Positions 1 through 7,991 of a stretch of DNA of 64,000 nt are shown in pieces. Every line of letters starts with the position of its first letter. Within the stretch, counting starts at the first letter, position 1. Source of the DNA: Amycolatopsis dendrobii (GTDB lineage: Bacteria > Actinomycetota > Actinomycetes > Mycobacteriales > Pseudonocardiaceae); assembly GCF_014145675.1 (NCBI RefSeq), contig NZ_JACGZW010000001.1, forward strand, positions 744,001-808,000. The letters run 5' to 3'. The position numbers and the translations under genes are program-made. Below the pieces are notes generated by a model. The model did not search any database. It was not told the DNA's origin and was given only the letters and a program-made list of their open reading frames with translations.

Positions 1-897
1 ACGCCAGCCACCTCATCGTCACGAACTACCTCGCGAACAGCGTGACGTCCTTCGCGATCGCCCCGGACGCGACGCTGGCCCAGGTCGGCACACCGGCACC
101 CGCCGGGAACAAGCCGGTCATCCCCGCGTTCACGCCGGACGGCAAATACCTTTACGTCAGCAACGAAGGCAGCGGTGACCTCTCGGCCTACGCGGTCGGC
201 CGGGACGGTTCGCTGACGGCGGTCCCCGGATCGCCGTATCCCAGCGGCGGAACCACGCACGGTGCCGTCAGCACGCCGGACTCGCACCGGCTCTACGTGC
301 CCAACACCACCGCCAACACGGTAACCGGCTGGAGCATCAGCACCGGTGGCCGGCTGACTCCGCTGCCCGGTTCGCCGTATCAGATGCCGGTCATGCCGGG
401 CCGGGTCACGCTCAGCGCGGACGGCAAGCACCTGTTCGTCATCCAGGCGATCGCGGTGAACAACCCGACGCTGCACAGTCAGGTGTACAGCTATCTGCTG
501 CAGCCGGACGGCCAGCCAGTCCCCAGCGGCCTCCCGCCCGCCGACACCGGCCTCGTCTGGCACGACGGTTCGAACGCGTTCCTCACCCCGAACCAAGGCC
601 CGCTGGCCGCACTGGCCGAAACCGGGTCCACGTTCGGCGCAACCCGCGGATTCTCCGCGGCGGCTTCCTCCGACCCGGACGGAACGGTGGCCCAGTACGC
701 CTGGGATTTCGGCGACGGCCAGCGGCTGCTGACCACCACACCCGACGTCTCGCACACGTACGCCAAGCCCGGAACCTGGACCGTTACGGTGACCGTCACC
801 GATGACGAAGGTTGTTCCACCAGCTTGATTTACGAGGGCACGTCGGTCGCTTGCGGCGGCGGCCCGCGCGCGGGCACGAACGACGATCACGACGTAG
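1..897 (+). CDS. Beta-propeller (YncE/lactonase-like) protein with C-terminal PKD domain; 5' end outside window, 3' end probably frameshifted
   Basis: The frame is open from the left edge, so the start lies upstream. Repeated units such as FTPDGKYLYVSNEGSG and LSADGKHLFVI are blades of a lactonase/YncE-type seven-bladed propeller. They are followed by a PKD domain with the hallmark WDFGDG, ending in a strand rich in TVTVTVTDDEG. Such proteins are normally exported, and the role is probably surface binding or an unknown hydrolase. The reading frame runs on to 1487 as Arg-rich sequence without domain features, opposite the gene at 1038-1448. A +1 shift near 870 would give a short natural tail of Thr-Thr-Ile-Thr-Thr and a TAG at 895-897, so I place the functional end there. 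The end point is an inference; the domains are clear. Confidence 0.72.
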
Positions 898-1037
898 CGA
901 TCGGAAGTCCGCTGAAGCGGGGTCGAAACCACATCGGTTCCGGCCCCGCCCCTTCTCGGTCCCAGAGCGTCACTCGCTTCTCGACGATTGGCCAGGCCCG
1001 GTGCGGGCAAAGCGAATCCGCCCGCCCGCACCCGCCG

Positions 1038-1448
1038 TCATTCCGGCGTGCCGGGCATCGCCGAAGCGTCGAACGAAAGCAGCTCCCAGCTGTGGCCGTC
1101 CGGGTCGTCCACCGCACGGTTGTAGAGCCAGCCCATGTCCTGCGGCGGACGCGGTTCGGACCCGCCCGCTTTGACGGCGGCGTCGGCCAGCCGGTCGACC
1201 TCCTCCTTCGACTCCGCGGGCAACGCGAGGATCGACTCGATCGCACCGGAGGCGACCGGCCGCGAGGTGAACTGGCTGAACTGCTCGTGCGTCATGATCT
1301 GCACGGCCACCGTCTCGCCGAGGGCGACCTGCGCGGAAGTCTCGTCGGTGAACTGCGGGTTGACCACACCGCCCAGCGCCACGTAGAACGCCGTGCTCGC
1401 GTCCAGGTCGGCGACCGGCAGGTTGACATAGATCTGCGTGAAAGCCAT
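1038..1448 (-). CDS. VOC (glyoxalase/bleomycin-resistance fold) family protein
   Basis: 136 aa, the usual length for a single-domain member of this fold. It opens with FTQIYVNLPVADLDAS, the typical first strand and helix, and ends with a DDPDGHSWELL strand that carries a metal-ligand-type Glu. This subgroup matches the lactoylglutathione-lyase-like proteins of unknown substrate common in actinomycetes. It may bind metal and a small organic molecule in the cytoplasm; the reaction cannot be named. It lies 47 bp downstream of the AraC-type gene on the same strand and may be co-transcribed with it, so a role in responding to the signal sensed by that regulator is plausible. Confidence 0.85.
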   Translation of the reverse strand: MAFTQIYVNLPVADLDASTAFYVALGGVVNPQFTDETSAQVALGETVAVQIMTHEQFSQFTSRPVASGAIESILALPAESKEEVDRLADAAVKAGGSEPRPPQDMGWLYNRAVDDPDGHSWELLSFDASAMPGTPE

Positions 1449-1495
1449 CGGTGCTCCTCGGTTCTGGCAGCCGGTCGTTCCGGCTGACTGAGAAC

Positions 1496-2260
1496 CTACG
1501 GAGCGACCTCGGCGTCAGTCTTGTACAGGAGCGACACCACCTCGCCGGCGTCCGGACGACGCAGCTGCGTCGCCGTCCGGCCGACGAACCGGGTCAGCGA
1601 CCGCGCCAGATGCGGCTGATCGTGATACCCGACCAGATGCACGACCTCGGTCGCGGCCACGCCCTGGCGCAGCAGCATCGTGGCCTGCCGGGCCCGCTCG
1701 ATCTGCCGGATCATGCTCTGCGTCAGGCCCGTGGCCGCGGCGACCCGGCGCTGCACCGAGCGCGGGGTGACCAGCACCGGCCGCTCCCCGGCGAGGACGT
1801 CGGCAACCAGCGGGTCCCGCACCAGCAGCCCCGCCCGGACCAGGCGGTCCACGAACGTCTCCGCGTTCTCGTACGTGGGGATCTCCCACTCGGTGTTTTG
1901 CAGCACGAACGAGCGCGGCGTCGTGAACGGGCTCGACACGGTGCCGTCCACCAGGCCGCCCACCGGCAGATTCCGCAGGAAGGCGCCGTGCCGGAAGATC
2001 ACGCCGAAGGCGCTGCCCAGCCCCTCGCCCAACGAAACCACGGTGGGCCGCGTTTCGGGACCGCGGACCGACACGGCGGTCACCCCGGCCGACGCCCACA
2101 CCAGCAGTTCCCAGTTCGAGTTCACGACCGACACCATGCGTTCCGGCACGGAGCCGCCATGCGGCCCCACCCGATACACGCCCTCGACATAGGGCGAGTC
2201 CGACACCCGGTACTCCAGCCCTGGAATCCCCTCAACCCGGTCGAGCGACACGCCCGGCAT
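1496..2260 (-). CDS. AraC family transcriptional regulator
   Basis: 254 aa. The C-terminal third (about 155-240) has the double helix-turn-helix of AraC/XylS proteins: SVQRRVAAATGLTQSMIRQI, then a second helix pair around VVHLVGYHDQPHLARSLTRF. The N-terminal 140 residues resemble the cupin-like effector domain of this group, with a GPHGGSVPERMV segment. The second half of the regulator's HTH has the usual GYxDQ/HLxRSLxRF pattern. The gene is followed by the VOC protein on the same strand. It is probably a local activator or repressor; the effector is unknown. Confidence 0.87.
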   Translation of the reverse strand: MPGVSLDRVEGIPGLEYRVSDSPYVEGVYRVGPHGGSVPERMVSVVNSNWELLVWASAGVTAVSVRGPETRPTVVSLGEGLGSAFGVIFRHGAFLRNLPVGGLVDGTVSSPFTTPRSFVLQNTEWEIPTYENAETFVDRLVRAGLLVRDPLVADVLAGERPVLVTPRSVQRRVAAATGLTQSMIRQIERARQATMLLRQGVAATEVVHLVGYHDQPHLARSLTRFVGRTATQLRRPDAGEVVSLLYKTDAEVAP

Positions 2261-2281
2261 CGTAGCGCGCAGCCTGCGCGG

Positions 2282-2542
2282 TCAGCTCGCGACGAGCATC
2301 CGCAGGAAGAACGAGCCGGGGCAGAACGCGGCCATGACGACGAACGAACACCCCAGCATGCCCCGGCTGGTCTTCTCCACCGGATACGACTCCCCCAGCG
2401 CGCCGGGATTGACGCACACCGGCAAGGCTTGGCGGACCGGCAGGGGCCGGGTCTTGCTCCAGACCGTCTTCCCTTCACGAGGGACAGACCGGCGCGCCTG
2501 CCAGCGCTCGGACTCCGGCGAAGGCCGTGCGGTTTCCTCCAT
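2282..2542 (-). CDS. Possible small hypothetical protein with a hydrophobic C-terminus
   Basis: An 86-codon frame that does not overlap a better gene. Its last 40 codons have nearly all G or C in the third position, as real genes here do, and encode a hydrophobic stretch (MLGCSFVVMAAFCPGSFF) suitable for a membrane segment. Upstream codons are less convincing, and the AGGAGG before the ATG is only one base away, which is poor spacing. I recognise no family. It may be a small membrane protein, or the tail of a decayed gene, since the same frame stays open further upstream. Confidence 0.28.
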   Translation of the reverse strand: MEETARPSPESERWQARRSVPREGKTVWSKTRPLPVRQALPVCVNPGALGESYPVEKTSRGMLGCSFVVMAAFCPGSFFLRMLVAS

Positions 2543-2753
2543 GCCTCCTGGCGCTGCGCGATCTCCATCGCGGCGAATGGATCCTGCGGTGTCCATGGCA
2601 TGAGTCGCGGACCGTGCTGTCGAGGACGGAGCGGGCACGTTCGCGCCGACCTGGAACCGTGTCGGTACGCGGCGCGGTCCCGGAGCAACCTGATCCGCGG
2701 CGGTCGGCATTTCCGCCGTCACCGGACCGCGCCGATCTGACGATGATCGTTTC
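2543..2753. other. Non-coding or unassigned stretch upstream of the lipoprotein gene
   Basis: About 210 bases without a supportable gene. The frames that cross it are Arg/Pro/Ser-rich and lack domain features. Its right end must hold the promoter of the lipoprotein gene: a GATGAT hexamer at 2742-2747 stands six bases before the ATG at 2754, compatible with a leaderless -10. Confidence 0.4.
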
Positions 2754-3887
2754 ATGTCATGCCGCCAGACCGCCGTCCTGCTGGGCGCCCTCGCTGTTCT
2801 CGTCGCCGGGTGTTCGTCGTCGCCCGAGATCGCCCCGCCGGTGGTCGGCGGATCGCTGGTGGTGGCCGGCAAGGACAAGGCGGGGCAGCCCGCGGTGTGG
2901 CGGGTGACCGAAGGCGCCGCGACGCCGTTGCTGACCGGGAACACGGCGCCGAAGCTGCCCGCCGTGGCGCTGTCACCGGACGGTCGCACGCTCGCCTACG
3001 TCAACGGCTCCGGCCGGATCGTGCTGCACGATGTCGGCGCCGGCACGGAGATCGTCGCCCAAGCCTCGGTGACCGGTGCGCTGTGCGCGTCCTGGGCGCC
3101 CGACAGCGCGCACGTCGCGTTCACCTCCGAACAAGGGGTCTACACAGCCGACCGCAAGGGCGCCGTGGCTGGCCTCGTCACCCGGCCCAGCGGCAACTAC
3201 CGCGACACCGGACCCGGCTCCTCGGGCCAGTACCGGGAAGTCGTGTCCGGGATGACGTGCGCCCGCTGGACCGACCCGGACACGGTGATCCTCAGCCGCT
3301 ACAACGGCGATCTGCCTTCGGCGATCCCGTCCGCCGGCGGCGGCCTCGCGCCGAACACGACAGTCGTCGGCCACGTCGCCGCGGGCACTGTCCAGGACCT
3401 TCCCGAGGAGGAGAACCTCCTGCACGCCTGCCAGGGGCACGTGCTGCTGCACCGGTCGCCCGATCCGATCGTGACCGGCCCGACGCTCCTCGCGGACGCC
3501 TCCGATCTGTCGCACACCACCGAAGTGCCGCTGGGTGCCGGCGACGTCGCGTGGTTCTTCCAGCCGGGAACCTGCGCGCTCGTGGTCGTTTCGTACCCCG
3601 GCGACGAGGACAGCTACGACTACACCGTCAAGCTGTTCGACCCGGTCACCGGGCAGCAACGCAACTCCCGGACATTGCCGATGGCGCTGGGCGGCGACAG
3701 CGGCATCCGCGAACCCGCCGGCAGCAACTCGTTCGTCCCGTCACCGGTGCCAGGCGCGCTCGCCGCGGCCTACGCGGACGACAACACGCACGAGCTGGTC
3801 GTCGCGGACCTGACCACCGGCGGTGCCCGCCGGCTGGACGGGCCGTGGAGCGAGGCCACGAAGGTGCTCGGCTGGACCGCCAAGTAG
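2754..3887 (+). CDS. Lipoprotein with TolB/WD40-like beta-propeller
   Basis: 377 aa. The N-terminus is a lipoprotein signal: Met-Ser-Cys-Arg, a hydrophobic core LLGALAVLVA, then the lipobox LVAG-C with the acylated Cys at residue 20. The mature part has repeated propeller-type units, for example LPAVALSPDGRTLAYVNGSG and CASWAPDSAHVAFTSEQG. It is therefore probably anchored on the outer face of the membrane. No catalytic motif is visible; a binding or structural role is inferred. The downstream 160 bases are without a gene and the next open frame is on the other strand, so it is likely monocistronic. Confidence 0.85.
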   Translation: MSCRQTAVLLGALAVLVAGCSSSPEIAPPVVGGSLVVAGKDKAGQPAVWRVTEGAATPLLTGNTAPKLPAVALSPDGRTLAYVNGSGRIVLHDVGAGTEIVAQASVTGALCASWAPDSAHVAFTSEQGVYTADRKGAVAGLVTRPSGNYRDTGPGSSGQYREVVSGMTCARWTDPDTVILSRYNGDLPSAIPSAGGGLAPNTTVVGHVAAGTVQDLPEEENLLHACQGHVLLHRSPDPIVTGPTLLADASDLSHTTEVPLGAGDVAWFFQPGTCALVVVSYPGDEDSYDYTVKLFDPVTGQQRNSRTLPMALGGDSGIREPAGSNSFVPSPVPGALAAAYADDNTHELVVADLTTGGARRLDGPWSEATKVLGWTAK

Positions 3888-4050
3888 GACTCGGCGTTCC
3901 TGCCGCGGCGTGCCGTGCGGGACACGACCATCGGGCCGGAAAAGGTCCGCGACACTGACCGGGCTGGCCGCGCCCCGCCGGGTCAGCGGAAGAACAAGTC
4001 CACGAGCTGACATGCCGAGCGGCGCTGCAGCTGAAAAAGGCGCCGTTGTT

Positions 4051-4278
4051 CTACGCCAGGGGACGGTCGGCGGCGACCAGCCCTGCCCGGTAGGCGAGCA
4101 CCACCGCCCGCACCGGGTCGCGCAGGTCGAGTTTGGTCAGGATCCAGGAGACATAGGTCTTCTCGGTTTCCGTGGTGATGCTGAGCTTCTCGGCGATCTC
4201 CGCGTGCGACAGGCCTGCGGCGATCTCGCCGAGCACTTCGAGTTCGCGGCGGGCGAGGGTTTGCCGGACGCGGTCCAA
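4051..4278 (-). pseudogene. Remnant of a LuxR/NarL-type regulator (HTH only)
   Basis: A 75-residue frame beginning at a TTG contains just the C-terminal LuxR-type DNA-binding domain: ARRELEVLGEIAAGLSHAEI followed by an AEKLSITTETEKTYVSWILTKL recognition region (as KTYVSWIL). Full NarL-type response regulators are about 210-220 aa with a receiver domain; none is present upstream in this frame, where the sequence becomes Arg/Gly-rich. I read it as a truncated remnant. The altered T-E-T-E-K-T, where V-x-T-H-V is usual, supports relaxed selection. A solo small LuxR protein is the alternative. Confidence 0.55.
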
Positions 4279-4295
4279 GGCCGCGCCTCCGCGCC

Positions 4296-4460
4296 CAACG
4301 CGCCATCGCCGCGGCGCCCGCCGACGTCGCGGTGCGGATCATCCGCGATCTGGCTTTCGAGTACCGCAAGGCGTTCGCCGGCATCCGTTACGGCCGGTAC
4401 GTCGTGGTCGGTTTCTTCACCGCGGATCACGTGAAGCTCTGGCAGGGAAGCTCGGCGAAG
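4296..4460 (+). pseudogene. Fragment resembling a flavin amine oxidase/NAD(P)-binding protein
   Basis: About 50 codons read like an internal piece of a protoporphyrinogen-oxidase-like amine oxidase: RAIAAAPADVAVRIIRDL and AFAGIRYGRYVVVGFFTAD, where family members have a hydrophobic strand after a Y-G motif. There is no start signal, no Rossmann motif and no continuation. It abuts the LuxR remnant head to head, which suggests a spot where old insertions or deletions left gene ends. Family assignment is from memory of the motif and is tentative. Confidence 0.35.
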
Positions 4461-4596
4461 GAATCCTGCGTCGGCACGTTCGGGTCGTGCCGTTCTGGGC
4501 CCCGGAGGAAGGCCCTCGCTCGCCTGGCTGGCAATCGGGCGGTTGATCGCTGCTCCGCTCCCGGAAACTGTCGGTGCCGCGTGCGAAGCTGATCGC

Positions 4597-4893
4597 GTGG
4601 AAGTGCACTTCGACGCAGAACTGTGGATCTGGGACGCACGGCGGACCGAGACCTGGACCTTCGTGAGCCTGCCTTCCGACATCTCGGACGAAATCCGCGA
4701 GCTGGGCGGACCGCGCCGGGGGTTCGGATCGCTGCGCGTGCAGGCCCGGGTCGGCGCCACCATCTGGCGGACCTCGATCTTCCCGGACAGCAAGCGCGGC
4801 TACGTGCTGCCGGTCAAACGCGCGGTGCGCAAAGCCGAGAAGCTCGATCCCGGCGACGTCGCCCGGGTGACCGTCACGATCCTCGAACTCTGA
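4597..4893 (+). CDS. DUF1905 domain protein
   Basis: 98 aa from the GTG at 4597; an earlier in-frame ATG at 4543 would add an unlikely N-terminus. The sequence VHFDAELWIWDARRTETWTF at the start, the ISDEIRE motif and a GFGSLRVQARVG strand are the standard pattern of DUF1905 (a small beta-barrel fold). The function of the family is unknown; it is sometimes fused to bacteriocin-protection-type domains, which are absent here. A GAAGCT hexamer six bases before GTG is compatible with a leaderless start. No operon partner is evident. Confidence 0.85.
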   Translation: MEVHFDAELWIWDARRTETWTFVSLPSDISDEIRELGGPRRGFGSLRVQARVGATIWRTSIFPDSKRGYVLPVKRAVRKAEKLDPGDVARVTVTILEL

Positions 4894-5141
4894 CCCCAGC
4901 GAAGCCGGTCCGCCCGCGACTCGTCAGACCGGGCACGGTTCCCAGCTCGCCGTCCGAACATCGCAAGTCTCCCTTATTCGCGCGGAAACAGCGGATTTCG
5001 CACGCACGGCGCAAAACACGGAGACGACAGGCCGCCTTTCGAACATTTCCGGAGAATTCAAACACCGCCCGCAGCAGGGAAACGAGGTCGGATAGGCTCG
5101 CCGGGAACCCGCGTGACACAACGGCGAACGGAGTGCACATC

Positions 5142-5927
5142 GTGCTGCTGCCCGGCCCGGTCCAGCGAATCATCTACGGCGTTTACACGCACCGGCTGCG
5201 AAAGCAGCTCGTGGGCGCCGAATTGCCGGGGCACATCGGGATCATCATGGACGGCAACCGCCGCTGGGCACGGCAGATGGGCATGGCCGATCTCAGCATC
5301 GGTCACAAACGGGGTGCCGAGCACGTCGAAACCGTGCTGTCCTGGTGCGAACGCGCGGGCGTGCAGCACGTGACGATCTACCTGTGCTCGACAGAGAACC
5401 TCGCACGCCGCGACGACGCCGAAGTGTCCTATTTGATGCACCTGATCGAGCAAGTCATCACCGACAAGCTCGCGCAGCCCGACGCCGGCTGGCAGGTCCA
5501 CGTCGCGGGCAGCCTCGACGCCCTGCCGGACACCACCGCGCACGCACTGAAGAACGCGGTCGAAGTCACCCGCGACTGCGACACCGGCTACCACATCACG
5601 CTGGCCATCGGCTACGGCGGCCGCCAGGAGGTCGTCGACGCGCTGCGCTCGCTGCTCACCGAACACGCCGCCGCCGGGACGCTGGACGAACTCGCCGACA
5701 CCATCACCATGGAAGACGTGTCCCGGCACCTCTACACCGCCGGGCAACCCGACCCCGACCTGGTCATCCGCACCAGCGGGGAACAACGCCTCTCCAACTT
5801 CCTGGTCTGGCAGAGCGCTTACTCCGAACTGTACTTCTGCGACACCTTCTGGCCCGCCTTCCGCGAGGTCGACTTTCTCCGGGCGCTGCGCAGTTACGCG
5901 CGACGGAACCGCCGCTACGGCCGCTGA
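5142..5927 (+). CDS. cis-Isoprenyl diphosphate synthase (UppS/Z-FPP synthase family)
   Basis: 261 aa. It condenses isopentenyl diphosphate onto an allylic diphosphate in cis, giving the carrier lipid for cell wall assembly or its short Z,E-farnesyl precursor. The catalytic signature HIGIIMDGNRRWARQ lies near residue 35, with the Asp of MDGNRRWA, and the C-terminal substrate-binding motif DLVIRTSGEQRLSNFLVWQS and SELYF are intact. The start at 5142 is chosen because GGAG at 5130-5133 is eight bases upstream; the GTG at 5133 overlaps that site. A TAGGCT at about 5094 is a possible -10. Product chain length cannot be told from sequence by eye. Confidence 0.93.
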   Translation: MLLPGPVQRIIYGVYTHRLRKQLVGAELPGHIGIIMDGNRRWARQMGMADLSIGHKRGAEHVETVLSWCERAGVQHVTIYLCSTENLARRDDAEVSYLMHLIEQVITDKLAQPDAGWQVHVAGSLDALPDTTAHALKNAVEVTRDCDTGYHITLAIGYGGRQEVVDALRSLLTEHAAAGTLDELADTITMEDVSRHLYTAGQPDPDLVIRTSGEQRLSNFLVWQSAYSELYFCDTFWPAFREVDFLRALRSYARRNRRYGR

Positions 5928-5961
5928 CCGTCGACGGCGGAGGGTCGCGTTCGACGGTCAG
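5924..5961 (+). terminator. Hairpin at the end of the isoprenyl synthase gene
   Basis: Perfect 11-bp arms, CTGACCGTCGA and TCGACGGTCAG, flank a 16-base loop. The left arm includes the stop codon. There is no T-run, as is common for actinomycete terminators. The second-arm sequence TTCGACGGTC recurs at 5993-6002. Confidence 0.5.
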
Positions 5962-6078
5962 GCAGAGAGGCAGCTCGGCCGCCGGGAACGCTTTCGACGG
6001 TCGCCCTCACTGCGGGGCCAGCTCCTTCGAGGTCTTCGGGAGAAGATGCCCGCCGATTTTGCCGCCCGCTCGCGGTGT

Positions 6079-6828
6079 TCAGGCGTCCGGCCAGAGCATC
6101 GGCACCGCGGTCCAAGCCGTCCAGCCGATCAGCGCGGCCCAGCCCAGGATCCACGCGAACGCCGGGATTCCGCTCGCTTCGGCGAGCCCGGCGGCGTCGT
6201 CTTCGAGGCTGTAGTAACCGTGGCGGACCCGGGCGACCACGAGCGCCGCGACGCCGCCGAGTTCACTGGTCAGCAGCAGCCACGCTTCCAGGTAGGCGAC
6301 GGTGTTCTGCAGCCAGCCCGGCGCCCACTTCAGCGTCGCGAACGCGGCCGCGCCCAGCGTCACCACGATCGCGAGGGTGAGCAGGTCCCGGGTCGCGAGC
6401 AGCACGAGAGCCATCGCCAGCACGGTCAGCGCGAGCACCGCCGGAGCTAGCCCCCGGTGCAGCAATGCGGCCGCCCCGAGCCCGGCCAGCGGCGGCGTCG
6501 CGTATCCGGCGGCCAGGGTCAGCACCCGCGACCAGCGCGACGTGCTCCAGGTGTGGGCGAGCCCGGTTTCGGCGCTGGTGACCTCGATCTGGAACACGCC
6601 GCCGCCGGTCACGATGCTCAGCAGCGCGTGGCCGCCCTCGTGCACGACGGTGCTCAGGACGTTGGCCCGGCTCAGCGACCGCCACCGCGCGGGACCGGCG
6701 AGCATCAGCGCGAACGTCGCCGCCGACACCGCGACCGCGAATCCGCCTGCCGCCAGCACCAGCCCGAGGCTGGGCGGGGCGAGCTGTTCGTTGAGGACGC
6801 TGAACACACCGCCGCTTGCGAGCCTCAC
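6079..6828 (-). CDS. M50B-like membrane metallopeptidase
   Basis: 249 aa, polytopic. After a first membrane helix, the motif STVVHEGGHALLSIVTGGG carries the zinc HExxH (His-Glu-Gly-Gly-His), typical of the actinobacterial peptidase_M50B-like group. Six or more hydrophobic segments follow, e.g. VLALTVLAMALVLLATRD and GWAALIGWTAWTAVPML. It should sit in the cytoplasmic membrane and may cleave within or near the membrane, but no substrate is known for this group. The GTG at 6828 is preferred because GGGAG lies seven bases upstream. It is divergent from the P-loop gene at 7032. Confidence 0.85.
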   Translation of the reverse strand: MRLASGGVFSVLNEQLAPPSLGLVLAAGGFAVAVSAATFALMLAGPARWRSLSRANVLSTVVHEGGHALLSIVTGGGVFQIEVTSAETGLAHTWSTSRWSRVLTLAAGYATPPLAGLGAAALLHRGLAPAVLALTVLAMALVLLATRDLLTLAIVVTLGAAAFATLKWAPGWLQNTVAYLEAWLLLTSELGGVAALVVARVRHGYYSLEDDAAGLAEASGIPAFAWILGWAALIGWTAWTAVPMLWPDA

Positions 6829-6981
6829 CGGACCGCTCCCGCGGCGAAACCGGAGTGCTCGTCGAGCCCCAGATGGTCGCCACGGCGGAACACCTCTGCC
6901 GCGGCCTCCTGCTTCACCCACGCTGCGGGCATCGTCGGTTCTCCTCCCCCGAGGAACAACGGGCCCCCCTACGATCACACA

Positions 6982-7004
6982 GGGGTACGACAATTTCGTA
7001 CCCC
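6982..7004. promoter_or_regulatory. Perfect palindrome over the -35 region of the P-loop gene
   Basis: Nine-base arms GGGGTACGA and TCGTACCCC with a five-base AT-rich loop (CAATT). It ends 14 bases before a TATCGT -10-like hexamer, so it covers the expected -35. Position and symmetry suggest a repressor operator serving the gene at 7032 and possibly the divergent peptidase gene. Confidence 0.5.
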
Positions 7005-7018
7005 CGACAGGTCGCCGG

Positions 7019-7024
7019 TATCGT
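7019..7024 (+). promoter_or_regulatory. Candidate -10 of a leaderless promoter (TATCGT)
   Basis: TATCGT ends exactly seven bases before the GTG at 7032, the spacing expected if transcription begins at the start codon. This supports that GTG over the ATG at 7056. Confidence 0.4.
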
Positions 7025-7031
7025 CGGGTTG

Positions 7032-7817
7032 GTGGACGAAACGTCCTGGCCGGCCATGATCTGGCTCGGCGGCGCACCCGGATCCGGCAAATCGACCATC
7101 GCGTGGATGCTCAGCAGGCAGCTCGACCTCCCGCTCCACCCGGTCGACCTGTGGACCTACGACCACCGCGAACGGCTGCCCCCAGCGACCGCGACACTCG
7201 ACGACGAACTCGCCCAAGGCCCGGAGCACGCCGCCGCCGCGTTCGTCGCCACTGCGCACGCTCGGCTGCCGCTCGTGATCGCCGACGTCCGCGCCCGGGC
7301 CACCGAACCCGTGCCCGTCCTCGTCGAAGGGCCGCAACTCCTGCCCTCGATGGCCGATCCCCTGCCGACGGGCAACGCGGTGTTTCTCCTTCCCACGCCA
7401 GAACGGACACGGGCGGCGCGTGCCTCCCGGCCGGACGCGGATCCGCAGCGCCTCGAACGCCTCGTCGCTCGCGACACCGTCATCGCCGGGCTGATCCGCA
7501 GCCAGGCCACCGACACCGGCCATCTCGTCATCGAAGTGCCCGAAAACCCGGACTGGCCAGCGACTTACGATGCCGTGCAGGCCGCCCTCGCATCCGCGGT
7601 CACTGCCCGCCTCCCCGCTGGGCGCGAACTCGCCGCGCAGCGCGCGTTCGAGAACGACACCGCCGCCCGTCAAGGACGGCTCTGGGCCTCGGCCACCAAT
7701 CGCGACGTGCTCCCCGGCAGCACCACGGTTCCCTACCGATGGGCCTGCGAATGCGGAGCAAGCGGCTGCATCGACCGCAGCCCCCTCGGCACTCCGCCGC
7801 CCCGCCCGCCCCGGTGA
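7032..7817 (+). CDS. P-loop NTPase of kinase/phosphotransferase type with C-terminal Cys motif
   Basis: 261 aa. A Walker A motif, IWLGGAPGSGKSTIAW, stands at about residues 9-24, as in gluconate-kinase-like and adenylate-kinase-like small NTPases. The middle holds a strand ending in Asp (PLVIADVRAR) that could serve as base or Walker B, and the Arg-rich lid ERTRAARASR. Near the C-terminus is WACECGASGC, a CxCxxxxC arrangement found in several actinobacterial proteins and possibly metal binding. The tail after it is Pro-rich and unlike the usual ending, while the +1 frame reads VAPIAEALADRHRDKLSR, so a small frameshift is possible. Substrate unknown. Confidence 0.78.
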   Translation: MDETSWPAMIWLGGAPGSGKSTIAWMLSRQLDLPLHPVDLWTYDHRERLPPATATLDDELAQGPEHAAAAFVATAHARLPLVIADVRARATEPVPVLVEGPQLLPSMADPLPTGNAVFLLPTPERTRAARASRPDADPQRLERLVARDTVIAGLIRSQATDTGHLVIEVPENPDWPATYDAVQAALASAVTARLPAGRELAAQRAFENDTAARQGRLWASATNRDVLPGSTTVPYRWACECGASGCIDRSPLGTPPPRPPR

Positions 7818-7991
7818 AACTGTCGCGCCCATTGCCGAAGCTCTCGCCGATCGACACCGCGACAAGCTGTCCCGCTGACACCGGCACTGACACGGGCGCC
7901 TTCCCCTGCGTCTGAGCCGTGACAGAGGCGTGTCCGCCGGGCAGGCGAATGTGGTCACAACGAACCGCCAAGCCAGCTAGGGAGACCGGAA

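Noticed and set aside
812..1487. Plus-strand frames continuing past the PKD domain and across the VOC gene
   Set aside because: Arg-rich, domain-free, and fully opposite a gene with good family motifs.
5950..6002. Direct repeats TTCGACGGTC as a regulatory element
   Set aside because: Only two copies; the first is part of the hairpin after the isoprenyl synthase gene and the second may be chance.
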